Shown: one piece after another, positions 9,271 through 16,796 of the stretch
Numbering within the stretch: the first letter of the stretch is position 1
How the letters are laid out: each line of letters opens with the position of its first letter
Origin: Roseimicrobium gellanilyticum
GTDB lineage: Bacteria > Verrucomicrobiota > Verrucomicrobiia > Verrucomicrobiales > Verrucomicrobiaceae
Reading direction: 5' to 3'
Length of the DNA stretch: 64,000 nucleotides
NCBI RefSeq assembly: GCF_003315205.1
Contig: NZ_QNRR01000009.1
Coordinates: forward strand, 1-64,000
Translations under genes and position numbers: made by a program
The notes under the pieces: generated by a model
Seen by the model: the letters and a program-made list of their open reading frames with translations, nothing else
What the model was told of the DNA's origin: nothing
Databases searched by the model: none

Positions 9271-9786
9271 CTATCGCGGCCCCCAGATTGGGTCAGGTTC
9301 CGGCTGACCACAGAGCTTTCGCCAATACTGCGGAATTGAGTGCCTGATCCAACCGTGGAGGAATCTGCGCCACGACGACTGGTCGTAAGTCCTCTCCTTG
9401 CCGAAGTTATCAATCACATATCCGCGTGACGTGAGGTAGTGCCTGTTGCCACTTTCCTGGCCAAGGTATTCGGCGCACTCCACCGCGAGCACGCGGTTGA
9501 GCTCCAGATGGACCGGAATGTCACTGCGTGCATCCTCCGCAACAAAGAAGCGGAAGCGGGTGTCGCTCACTTTCTGAATCTCCGCATTCAATTCAGCCAC
9601 GGCTTCGCGAGGTGTGACGCCATTCCAGCGAATGGATTTGATCTCCACACGCAAGAGCTCGTCGAAGACGCGATCTTCCGGGAGGGGCAGGAAGACGGCC
9701 CATGCGAGCAAAAGAAACAGAGTCGCCACTGCCGAAGTTGCCGGGAAAGGGAACCCCTTCTTCTTCACCATCGCTGAACCACCCAT
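9271..9786 (-). CDS. Membrane-anchored STN-like paralog 3
   Basis: A 171-residue protein, third of three tandem paralogs. A short basic N terminus precedes one membrane segment (about residues 15-30) ending in the shared LPLPEDRVFDEL motif. A periplasmic domain follows with PREAVAELNAEI, then VHLELNRVLAVECAEYL, which resembles the repeated strand-helix pattern of secretin/TonB short N-terminal (STN) domains. The C terminus has the shared SSWRRFLHGWIRHSIPQYW element. The start at 9786 is supported by GGAGGA (9799-9794) seven bases upstream; an earlier start at 9801 would overlap this site. It lies 15 bases after the preceding paralog, so the two are co-transcribed. The function is unknown. Confidence 0.72.
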   Translation of the reverse strand: MGGSAMVKKKGFPFPATSAVATLFLLLAWAVFLPLPEDRVFDELLRVEIKSIRWNGVTPREAVAELNAEIQKVSDTRFRFFVAEDARSDIPVHLELNRVLAVECAEYLGQESGNRHYLTSRGYVIDNFGKERTYDQSSWRRFLHGWIRHSIPQYWRKLCGQPEPDPIWGPR

Positions 9787-9801
9787 GTGAAGTTCCTCCA
9801 A

Positions 9802-10446
9802 TCAAGGAGGTGGCGGAGTTTTGAACGGATCGACCACCGCGCCAGGTGGGCTGCCGAACGGACCCGCCGAGGCAGGGGGCGCAGGCGCCGCCGACGGAGC
9901 GGAAAACGGAGTGGCGCTTGGGACTGATGGAGCTGGCGCAAAGGGATCGCCTCCGCGTGACCTCCAAAAGCGGTCCCACTTTGAAGGCAGGCTGTATCTC
10001 ACCCAATCGCGGAGGGGTCTTCGCCACGACTGGCCTGGGCGCCTGCTTGAGGGAGCCTCACAACGCAACATGTCGATGACAATTCCATCCCGCGTTCCGT
10101 ACATGCTGCCCCCCGACAATTCAGACACGTACCGGGCCAACTCGTCCACGGGCACATCATCCAACTGCAGGGAGATCGTGCCTGAGGACAGTTGAGCATG
10201 GGCGTCCGAAACGAAGAAGCGCAAACGCGTTTCCCCTTCCTTCTCCAGTTGGGCGTTTACTTCAGCCACCGCGACTTCAACCGGAGCGTTCTCCAAGTGG
10301 ATGTGGCCGACCTTCACGGTCGAAAGCACCTCGAAGACCTTTTCCTCAGGAAGGGGAAGCAACACCAGCAGCGCAAGCGATGCCACGGCGATCACAAGCA
10401 CCGCAGTCATCAGCATGGGACCGGAGGGTCTTCGTGATAGAGCCAT
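9802..10446 (-). CDS. Membrane-anchored STN-like paralog 2 with Pro/Ala-rich tail
   Basis: A 214-residue protein, middle member of three tandem paralogs. It has one N-terminal membrane segment (about 12-30) ending in LLPLPEEKVFEVL, then VAVAEVNAQLEKEG and ISLQLDDVPVDELARYVSEL, the STN-like segment, and SWRRPLRDWVRYSLPSKWD. It differs from its siblings by a C-terminal tail of about 50 residues rich in proline, alanine and serine, probably disordered and periplasmic. No clear ribosome binding site precedes the ATG at 10446. The family and function were not recognised. Confidence 0.72.
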   Translation of the reverse strand: MALSRRPSGPMLMTAVLVIAVASLALLVLLPLPEEKVFEVLSTVKVGHIHLENAPVEVAVAEVNAQLEKEGETRLRFFVSDAHAQLSSGTISLQLDDVPVDELARYVSELSGGSMYGTRDGIVIDMLRCEAPSSRRPGQSWRRPLRDWVRYSLPSKWDRFWRSRGGDPFAPAPSVPSATPFSAPSAAPAPPASAGPFGSPPGAVVDPFKTPPPP

Positions 10447-10529
10447 CCGGAAAGGGAATCAGAGCCTCAACCTCCTGTCACTCGTTTCCTCAAATGCTTA
10501 GCGATTACAGAACCACCCCACACAGGAAT

Positions 10530-11036
10530 TCACGGCGCCGCGAAGGGATCCGAAACGGAGGGCTCGGGCTTCTTTCGGAAATAGTTTGGCAAGCCATTTG
10601 TCACCCAGGAGCGAATGCTTCTCCGCCAGGAAGATTCGCCATAGCGGTGACCGTGATCGTAGTCATCAATCACCAGCCCGTCTGGGGTGGCAAAAACACC
10701 GCTGCCGCTAAGCTCAGCGATGTATCTGGCGCATTCCGTGGCAGGGATGGAATTCTGAAACTCCAGGGAGAGTGTGATGTCATGGTAGGGCTCCTGCCGC
10801 TCGGCGAGCTTCACGCGGTAGGCGCTTCTATTGGCCTTCTCCACCTGGGCATTCAGCTCGGCCACTGCGGCCTTGGCGGAGACATTCTCCCACTTCACCG
10901 GTCCTACTTGCACCTTCGACAACTCGTTAAAGATGCGCTCCTCCGGAAGAGGCACCAGAAATGCCATGGTGAACCCCGCCGTCAGCCCGGCCACCGTGGC
11001 GGTCACGGGGATGAACAGGGCCCTGCTGCTTGGCAT
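10530..11036 (-). CDS. Membrane-anchored STN-like paralog 1
   Basis: A 168-residue protein, first of three tandem paralogs in transcription order. The layout is the same: membrane segment, FLVPLPEERIFNEL, AAVAELNAQVEKAN, ITLSLEFQNSIPATECARYI, the strand VFATPDGLVIDDY and SSWRRSIRSWVTNGLPNYF. The ATG at 11036 gives an N terminus like its siblings; a GTG at 11096 would add 20 basic residues and cannot be excluded. The three genes probably arose by tandem duplication. The central part resembles STN domains, which in other proteins contact outer-membrane signalling or secretion partners; no such partner gene is nearby. Confidence 0.7.
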   Translation of the reverse strand: MPSSRALFIPVTATVAGLTAGFTMAFLVPLPEERIFNELSKVQVGPVKWENVSAKAAVAELNAQVEKANRSAYRVKLAERQEPYHDITLSLEFQNSIPATECARYIAELSGSGVFATPDGLVIDDYDHGHRYGESSWRRSIRSWVTNGLPNYFRKKPEPSVSDPFAAP

Positions 11037-11108
11037 GAGCGGAGCAAACCAGAAATGGCGGCGCTTGTCACGGGTCCTTTCATGCGGTGGACTCACTCGG
11101 CAAGAAAA

Positions 11109-11534
11109 TCAAAAAGGCCTGCGCCACTTCAGGGCGGGAAACCGCGCGAACCCAGTATCGAATGTCAGAAACTCACACCCATGCTCAATCGCCACTGCTG
11201 CGTGATAGGCATCGGTAACATCATTGCCTCTCGCAGAAATGGCCCGCATTTGATTCACGAAAATCCCCCAGTGTGAGCGACCAGGGACAAGCACTCTGGC
11301 GGTTGGAGCACCGCGCACGCTCTCCACAAAAGCCAGAGCTTTATCCAGGCTAAACGGTGTGACGTAAATTCGTGGGTTGGTCAATATGCGGACGGTTGCC
11401 TGAAGAACCAGTTCGCTGACACCGAACGGTTGCTGACCGTTGAGAAGCGAATGTAACCATGACCGCGCTGGCGCATGCAAAGGCGACGATTTGTCGGCAG
11501 CGTAGATCAGCGGATTAACGTCGGGCAGGTCCAT
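11109..11534 (-). CDS. PIN-domain toxin (VapC-like)
   Basis: A 141-residue PIN-domain ribonuclease, the toxin half of a type II toxin-antitoxin pair. Likely metal-binding acids are Asp5 (MDLPDVNPLIYA), Glu41 (VSELVLQ), Asp105/Asp108 (GNDVTDAYHAA) and Asp126 (FLTFDTGF), in the standard PIN order. The length is normal for VapC. It overlaps the upstream antitoxin gene by 20 bases, a typical coupling. Activity would be RNA cleavage, with the usual target in this family being tRNA or rRNA; the target here is unknown. Confidence 0.88.
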   Translation of the reverse strand: MDLPDVNPLIYAADKSSPLHAPARSWLHSLLNGQQPFGVSELVLQATVRILTNPRIYVTPFSLDKALAFVESVRGAPTARVLVPGRSHWGIFVNQMRAISARGNDVTDAYHAAVAIEHGCEFLTFDTGFARFPALKWRRPF

Positions 11535-11775
11535 CCACTTCGTCGAGGTAATCGTTCAGCGCACGACTGTCATGAATGGGAGGCACGCCGGGAAGGAGAC
11601 CTCCCGTATCGCCAACTGGGAAACTGACCTTCTTCCGCCTCACGGGCGTGGACCCACCAGCAAGTTTTGCGCGCACAGCATCTGCAATGTACGCCGTGAG
11701 ACTGTTTCCCTCCGCCGCTGCGGCCGCTTTGGCGCGACGCATCAGTGCATCGTCGAAGCGAAGTGTGGTTTGCAT
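11515..11775 (-). CDS. Ribbon-helix-helix type antitoxin
   Basis: An 86-residue protein whose N-terminal half (MQTTLRFDDALMRRAKAAAA, then EGNSLTAYIADAVRAKL) is a ribbon-helix-helix DNA-binding fold. The C-terminal half (from about residue 45) is polar with PPIHDSRALNDYL, the type of tail that wraps the toxin. It precedes and overlaps the PIN toxin gene. It should neutralise the toxin and repress the shared promoter. The ATG at 11775 is preferred over an in-frame TTG six bases upstream. Confidence 0.85.
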   Translation of the reverse strand: MQTTLRFDDALMRRAKAAAAAEGNSLTAYIADAVRAKLAGGSTPVRRKKVSFPVGDTGGLLPGVPPIHDSRALNDYLDEVDGPARR

Positions 11776-11837
11776 CAGCAAAGGTATGCGCGTGACAGAT
11801 TTCTGTCAATCTATCGCTTGCGATGCAAGAGCGTGAC

Positions 11838-11869
11838 AAAAAAACCGCCGGAGTCTCCTCCGGCGGTTT
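11838..11869 (-). terminator. Rho-independent terminator of the oxidoreductase gene
   Basis: A perfect 9-bp stem (11845-11853 with 11858-11866, loop TCTC) is followed on the minus strand by a run of seven T. It lies about 35 bases past the stop of the Gfo/Idh/MocA gene at 11903. Confidence 0.85.
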
Positions 11870-11902
11870 GTCGTTTGAAGGTGCTTCTGATGTCAGGCAG
11901 CT

Positions 11903-13240
11903 TTACGCCACCTTGTACTCGCCGCGGTACTCGCGGGTGAGCCACTTGGGATCGCCACCGCTGACGAAGTTGCTCTTCGCAGGGTCCCACTTGAAGCTGC
12001 CACCGTACCAGTAGGCGAAGTTCATCAGGTGGCAGGCGATGGCGCTGCTGGCGCCGATGGCCACGTCGCACACGGGTTGCTGGCGGCTCTTCACGCAGGT
12101 GAGGAAGTCCTGGATCTGGTCCTTGCTGTTGTAGAGCTTCACCTTGGCGTTCGCGAGGAACTCACGCTCGGCCAGGGTGTACTCGCGCTGGAGGCTGGTG
12201 CCCTTGTCCACTTCCTTGTCCCAGAAGCCGAACCGGCGCTTGCCGTCGAGCACGAGCTCGAACTTGCCGCGGTTCACGTGCACTTCACCTTCGGTGCCGA
12301 AGAAGCTGCAGCCCTTGCCGTTCACGTGGGTGAGCACCACGCCATTCGCGTAGATGAGCTGGGCGCCGCGAGCCTTCGGGCTGTCCCACTCAGCGGGAGC
12401 CTTCACTTCGACCGGGCCGCTGCCGTCCACATTGAGACCCCAGTGGGCGATATCGATGTGGTGTGCACCCCAGTCCGTGATCATGCCGCCACCGAATTCG
12501 CGGGTCATGCGCCATTGCGGGAATCCCTTGTGCACGCCACGCGGGCTGAGCACGGAGCTGTACGGCACCAGCGGGCCGGGACCGCACCAGCGATCCCAGT
12601 CGAGGCCGGGCTGCAGAGGCTCTTCCGGGTTCGCATTGGGCTTGGCGGGGTCACCAAAGCTGGTTTCCACGCGCTTCACTTCACCGATGACACCATTGCG
12701 TACCAATTCGCATGCGATGCGGAATTCACTTGAGCTGCGCTGCATGGAGCCGGTCTGGAGCACACGGTTGTGCTGGCGTGCGACTGCCGTCACAGCCACG
12801 GCTTCATGGACATTGTGCGTAAGGGGTTTCTCGCAGTACACATCCTTGCCGTTGGCGAGGGCGGAGATGGAGATCACCGCGTGCCAGTGGTCAGGCGTGG
12901 CGATGCAGACGGCGTCGAAGTCCTTGCTCTCCGTGATCTCACGGAAGTCATTCACCGCCTTGCAATCCTTGTTCTCGTACTTCTTGTCCACCGTCTCCTT
13001 GGCGGCGTTGCGGCGGTCGGTATCCACGTCGCACACAGCCAGGACGATGACGCTCTCGTCACCGAGGAACTTGTTCAGGAGGCCGCGGGACTGGGTGCCC
13101 ATGCCGATGAAGCCCATGCGGAGCCTGGCGCTGGGCTGCGTTTCTGCCGACCAGATGCGGCCTGGCAGGATGAAGGGGGCGGCAGCCGAAGCGGCGGCAG
13201 CGGTGAGGAAACGACGACGACTGGCGTGTTTGTGGGGCAT
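11903..13240 (-). CDS. Tat-exported Gfo/Idh/MocA family oxidoreductase
   Basis: A 445-residue NAD(P)-dependent oxidoreductase. A Tat leader (ASRRRFLTAAAASAAAPFIL) precedes the Rossmann domain: LRMGFIGMGTQSRG is the dinucleotide-binding loop, VLAVCDVDTDRR ends strand 2, ATPDHWHAV and VYCEKPLTHN carry the family EKP motif with the catalytic-site lysine. The C-terminal domain contains GGGMITDWGAHHIDIAHW, common in PVC members acting on sugars or inositols. Export suggests a periplasmic enzyme of the kind that uses tightly bound NAD; the substrate is unknown. The start at 13240 was chosen for the leader. The gene is single, with its own terminator. Confidence 0.88.
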   Translation of the reverse strand: MPHKHASRRRFLTAAAASAAAPFILPGRIWSAETQPSARLRMGFIGMGTQSRGLLNKFLGDESVIVLAVCDVDTDRRNAAKETVDKKYENKDCKAVNDFREITESKDFDAVCIATPDHWHAVISISALANGKDVYCEKPLTHNVHEAVAVTAVARQHNRVLQTGSMQRSSSEFRIACELVRNGVIGEVKRVETSFGDPAKPNANPEEPLQPGLDWDRWCGPGPLVPYSSVLSPRGVHKGFPQWRMTREFGGGMITDWGAHHIDIAHWGLNVDGSGPVEVKAPAEWDSPKARGAQLIYANGVVLTHVNGKGCSFFGTEGEVHVNRGKFELVLDGKRRFGFWDKEVDKGTSLQREYTLAEREFLANAKVKLYNSKDQIQDFLTCVKSRQQPVCDVAIGASSAIACHLMNFAYWYGGSFKWDPAKSNFVSGGDPKWLTREYRGEYKVA

Positions 13241-13350
13241 GAAAGTAGGAGTTCTGGCGATTTTCGGGAGGACGGAACGCCTCCTCCTGAGAGCTTCTTG
13301 CAGGAGGAGCAGACAACGTTCAGGCTCCACCCCGGTGCGTCCAGCCCCAA

Positions 13351-13384
13351 AAACAGACAAGACAGGCCGTCTCCGGCCTGTCTT
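13351..13384 (-). terminator. Rho-independent terminator of the DUF4013 gene
   Basis: A perfect 11-bp stem (13359-13369 with 13374-13384, loop TCTC) is followed on the minus strand by a T-rich run. It lies 25 bases beyond the stop at 13409. Confidence 0.8.
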
Positions 13385-13408
13385 GCGCTTCAAGGAATTG
13401 AAATTGAA

Positions 13409-14149
13409 TTACTTAACCAGGCTGGGAGGCGTGGCGATGTCATCGGTCAGCTTGGGGCTGTACGGGACTGGGTCGCCACCACGGCTCAGGTAGGTTTTGT
13501 AGAGCTGCTTCTGGAGATGGTGCCATGCGTAGAACATCACCGGGCCACCGGCGAGGAAGCCAAGGTAGCAGGTGATGACACCCAAGATCATATACACGAT
13601 GCCCACGCCCAGCATGAACAGGGCGGCCATCATCAATTCGCCTTTCGTGAGGATGAGGAAGCGCTTCACGAATCCGAAATCAAACGCTTTGGCAAAGTCC
13701 TGCGTGATCGTCGAGCGGATGATCATGGGTGTGGTCACGAAGAAGAACGCAGCCATGGCCAGAGCATAAAGGCCGAACATGACGACCATCATCAGCAAGC
13801 CGATGATGCTCGCGCCATCACCGCTGGAATTGGAACCCATCGCGCCGATGAGCAGCATGGGAACGAACATCACCACCATCATGACCGGGATCAGGGCGAA
13901 ACTGCTCACGAGGCTGACCAAGAACGGCCAGACACCGCGCTCCAAGTACTTCATGAAGTACTGAAAATCGAAGTCGGGAAAAGTGGCAGGATTCTCATCA
14001 TTTTTCCTTCCGTACAATCCCGTGATCAGCCAGCCGGCGAGAACGATGGGTCCCACGGCCGGGATGATGAAGGCCACGATGCCAAGCAGCAGGTTCATGC
14101 CCCACTTGGGGCTTTTGAAGAAGTCAGTGATAGAGGCGATGTAGTTCAT
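13409..14149 (-). CDS. DUF4013-like multipass membrane protein
   Basis: A 246-residue integral membrane protein with about six hydrophobic segments, grouped in pairs (about 17-45, 70-105, 115-145, 170-215). The opening DFFKSPKWGMNLLLG and the block GLYGRKNDENPATFPDFDF are typical of DUF4013 proteins, whose function is unknown. The C terminus is polar and cytosolic (GGDPVPYSPKL). It is a single gene with its own terminator; the coiled-coil protein gene at 14240 lies 90 bases upstream in the same direction and could be co-transcribed. Confidence 0.75.
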   Translation of the reverse strand: MNYIASITDFFKSPKWGMNLLLGIVAFIIPAVGPIVLAGWLITGLYGRKNDENPATFPDFDFQYFMKYLERGVWPFLVSLVSSFALIPVMMVVMFVPMLLIGAMGSNSSGDGASIIGLLMMVVMFGLYALAMAAFFFVTTPMIIRSTITQDFAKAFDFGFVKRFLILTKGELMMAALFMLGVGIVYMILGVITCYLGFLAGGPVMFYAWHHLQKQLYKTYLSRGGDPVPYSPKLTDDIATPPSLVK

Positions 14150-14239
14150 TTTCGATGTCCTTGAGTATGGTGTGTCGAGTTCTTGTTCCCCCGCGTGCGT
14201 GTTGTGACGAAAAAACTGGAATCGAAAAATGCGTGCGTG

Positions 14240-14758
14240 CTACAACCCCGCTTCTTCTTGAGCGAGTTCAATGTTCTGGCCGAGGAAGTCAAGACCGCGG
14301 TCGAAACCTCTTTGTTTCACGCGGAAGGCCTCGTCTGAAGGCGCCTCCTGCAGACGGGCGAGGTCGCGCTTGCAGTAGTCCAGGTGCTGCTTGAGTGCCT
14401 CGATGCGCGTCTTGAAATAGTCACGCGTGGTCACGGCGGAGCCGCCCTCTGCCAGCACTTGGATTTCGGCATCCATGGTGGCCAGGGCGGAGTTCACCTT
14501 CTTCACATAAGCCTCACGGCTCATGGTGAAGTTTTCCTTGGTGCGCTCCCAGAGGTCCTTGCCCTTCTCGCCGCTCTCTTTCACGGCCTCCTTGGCCTCA
14601 CCCACGAGCTTTTCGAGCATCTGCTTCGCCTTGTCGGAGGTGGACTTGTCGATCTTGAGGGGCTTCTCATCCTTGTCCTGCGCGTGAGACACGGTCGGTA
14701 CGGCGAGATGGAACCCAAGGGTGGCTGCGAGCGAAAGGAGCGTGAGGTCGAGCTTCAT
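14240..14758 (-). CDS. Secreted helical hypothetical protein
   Basis: A 172-residue protein with a signal peptide (MKLDLTLLSLAATLGFHLAV, cleavage near SHAQD). The mature part is almost entirely charged and helical, rich in Lys, Glu and Ala with no prolines over long stretches, so a periplasmic coiled coil is likely. KAKQMLEKLVGEAKEAVKES resembles the heptads of small envelope stress or chaperone-like proteins, but no family was recognised. The start at 14758 was chosen for the leader; an ATG 10 codons upstream is possible. Confidence 0.68.
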   Translation of the reverse strand: MKLDLTLLSLAATLGFHLAVPTVSHAQDKDEKPLKIDKSTSDKAKQMLEKLVGEAKEAVKESGEKGKDLWERTKENFTMSREAYVKKVNSALATMDAEIQVLAEGGSAVTTRDYFKTRIEALKQHLDYCKRDLARLQEAPSDEAFRVKQRGFDRGLDFLGQNIELAQEEAGL

Positions 14759-15054
14759 GAGGAAGAGATGCTTCAGGTTCGGTGGCAATCAACTGCGCAA
14801 ACACTGTGCCGCACGTCCGCGCCATTTACGAGTGGAAGTGTGGGATCGTTGCATGATTTGACGCCGGCGCATGATTCTGCGCCAGGACAGGGCCCGAAGG
14901 CGCATCCCAGACGTATCTCCTCGCACAGCCGCTTCAGATTTGATGTCACGCAACCTTGCGTGACTGACATGAAGAAACGCACATCGCAATCAGTCCAACG
15001 AGAATCGACCAACGCAACCAATCACCAACTCACGATTCCCATCCATGTATCTCC

Positions 15055-15384
15055 ATGAAAAGCCCAAACAGCCCCAACGAATACGACCGCACCTTGAGTC
15101 TCCGCGAATACCGTCTCCTTCATCCTCATACTGCTGACTATCCCACGCTCAGTGAGAGCACGGTGATTGGCGCCCTTCTGGAACGTCGCCGTCGCCGCCT
15201 GGAACGCGCAGCCCGCCGCCACGAGTTCTATCGGAACATGCTCGCCCTTCCGGGAAAGACCGCCATCAGGGCGTGGAACTGGGCAGTGGCCCTCGTCCCG
15301 CAAAAGTCCGTGAGCCAGCCGGCGCCTGCTGTCGCAAGGCCTGCCTTTGCGAAGTTCGACCAGCCCGCGCAGATGCGCGCATAA
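15055..15384 (+). CDS. Small basic hypothetical protein
   Basis: A 109-residue protein, no signal peptide. An arginine-rich helix (LLERRRRRLERAARRHEFYR) lies around residues 41-61, followed by a hydrophobic TAIRAWNWAVALVP that could be an amphipathic or weak membrane helix. No family was recognised. The 296 bases upstream hold no gene and no clear repeat. Confidence is limited because the gene is short and isolated. Confidence 0.5.
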   Translation: MKSPNSPNEYDRTLSLREYRLLHPHTADYPTLSESTVIGALLERRRRRLERAARRHEFYRNMLALPGKTAIRAWNWAVALVPQKSVSQPAPAVARPAFAKFDQPAQMRA

Positions 15385-15483
15385 ATCCCGCCTCACGGCA
15401 AGCGTGCGCGGTATATGTATGGTGCGTGAATCATGCGCACCGACATCGCATGGAGCAGCTGATTGTGCCATGGTGGTGTATCC

Positions 15484-15978
15484 ATGGCCTCAGCGCTCTT
15501 CCGCTATCGCGCGTCTCTCCTGCTGTTCATTGCCGGTCTGATTCTGGCTGGAGTCACGGCATTTCCACTGCTGCATGAGCTGCGCCTGCTTTGCCAGATG
15601 CTCGGCATCGATGAGCCAGCCCGGTATGCAGAGCTCTCTGGCTTGCGGCATTGGATCGCACAGGTGGCGCATGGTCTGGAGCAGACCTATGCGAAGTTTC
15701 CCTTCATCGCGTACGGCACGGACTGGCTCGCCTTTGGGCACCTCAGCATCGCGATGTTCTTCATCCGCCCCCTGTGGAAGCCGCTGGAAAGTGACTGGGT
15801 GCTGAAGTGCGGCCTCATCTGCTGCGCCGGCATTCTCCCGCTCGCGTTCATCGCTGGAGCGATGCGTGGCATTCCCTTCTACTGGCAGTTGATTGACTGC
15901 TCCTTCGGCGTTTTCGGCGCGGTGCCGCTGTTGTATTGCCTGAAAATGAGCAAACAGATGCAGGCGGAAAAACAGTGA
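15484..15978 (+). CDS. Four-helix membrane protein of unknown function
   Basis: A 164-residue protein with hydrophobic segments at about residues 10-33, 80-96, 108-126 and 133-152, so it is an integral membrane protein. The sequence ALFRYRASLLLFIAGLILAG begins the first segment. A loop between segments 1 and 2 (about 45 residues) is probably periplasmic. The ATG at 15484 is preferred over a TTG seven codons upstream. It ends 41 bases before the ECF sigma gene, which points the same way. No family was recognised. Confidence 0.62.
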   Translation: MASALFRYRASLLLFIAGLILAGVTAFPLLHELRLLCQMLGIDEPARYAELSGLRHWIAQVAHGLEQTYAKFPFIAYGTDWLAFGHLSIAMFFIRPLWKPLESDWVLKCGLICCAGILPLAFIAGAMRGIPFYWQLIDCSFGVFGAVPLLYCLKMSKQMQAEKQ

Positions 15979-16019
15979 GTAACGGAGATGCCGCGTCGGT
16001 TGACTTGCCCGCGTGGTGA

Positions 16020-16769
16020 GTGTCCCATGACGACGTGGATGCAGGGCCCTCGCATTTTCCAACTACCCAATGGACGGCCATCGTCCATGCCGTGCGATCA
16101 GAGAATGGGCAGCACCGGCATCAGGCGCTGACGGATCTCTGCCGGGAATACTGGAAGCCGCTGTACGCCTTCTCCCGCCGTCTGGGATACAGCATGCATG
16201 ATGCGGAAGACCTGACACAGGGCTTCTTCGCCTACCTGCTGGAGCGCCGGGTATTGGAGACGGCCAACCGCGACATGGGCACGCTGCGAACCTTTCTTCT
16301 GAAGGTGTATCAACGTTACATGAATGACGTGCGCGATCGTGAGCAGGCACAGAAGCGTGGTGGTGGAGTGCAGGTCTTTTCTCTCAACGTGGAAGAGGGC
16401 GAGCACCTGTACCTCGCCGATCTCGCGGGAAAGCACACCCCCGAGAGCCACTATGATCATGCGTGGGCGCAGTCGGTGCTGCGAGGAGCCTTGCGGCATC
16501 TCGGCGTGCAGGAGGAAGAGGCGGGGCGCGGAAAACTCTTCGCCGAACTGGAACCGCATCTCAATCCTGACTCCGATGCCGAGGCGGACTATGCCAAGGC
16601 CACCGTGACGCTCGGCATGAACGCGGAATCCCTGCGCCAGGCGGTGAGCCGGCTGCGGAGGAAATTCCGCGACTGCCTGCGCGAGCGCATTGCCGCCACG
16701 CTACAGGACCCGGATGACGCACGCATCGACACTGAGCTTCATGCTCTGAGGGCGGCGCTACGGTCGTAA
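16020..16769 (+). CDS. ECF-type RNA polymerase sigma factor
   Basis: A 249-residue sigma-70 family protein. Region 2 spans about residues 35-105 (LCREYWKPLYAFSRRLGYSM, then DAEDLTQGFFAYLLERR, core-binding 2.2, and TFLLKVYQRYMNDVRDRE, the -10 recognition part). Region 4 lies near 160-225, with ESLRQAVSRLRRKFRDCLRE as the -35-recognition helix. It starts at a GTG (16020); no internal ATG would leave region 2 intact. It is 27 bases upstream of a Ser/Thr kinase with TPR-like repeats, an arrangement known from planctomycete and verrucomicrobial ECF groups, where the kinase is thought to control the sigma factor. No anti-sigma gene is present. Confidence 0.88.
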   Translation: MSHDDVDAGPSHFPTTQWTAIVHAVRSENGQHRHQALTDLCREYWKPLYAFSRRLGYSMHDAEDLTQGFFAYLLERRVLETANRDMGTLRTFLLKVYQRYMNDVRDREQAQKRGGGVQVFSLNVEEGEHLYLADLAGKHTPESHYDHAWAQSVLRGALRHLGVQEEEAGRGKLFAELEPHLNPDSDAEADYAKATVTLGMNAESLRQAVSRLRRKFRDCLRERIAATLQDPDDARIDTELHALRAALRS

Positions 16770-16796
16770 GATGATGAACCAGGCATGAGATGACTC

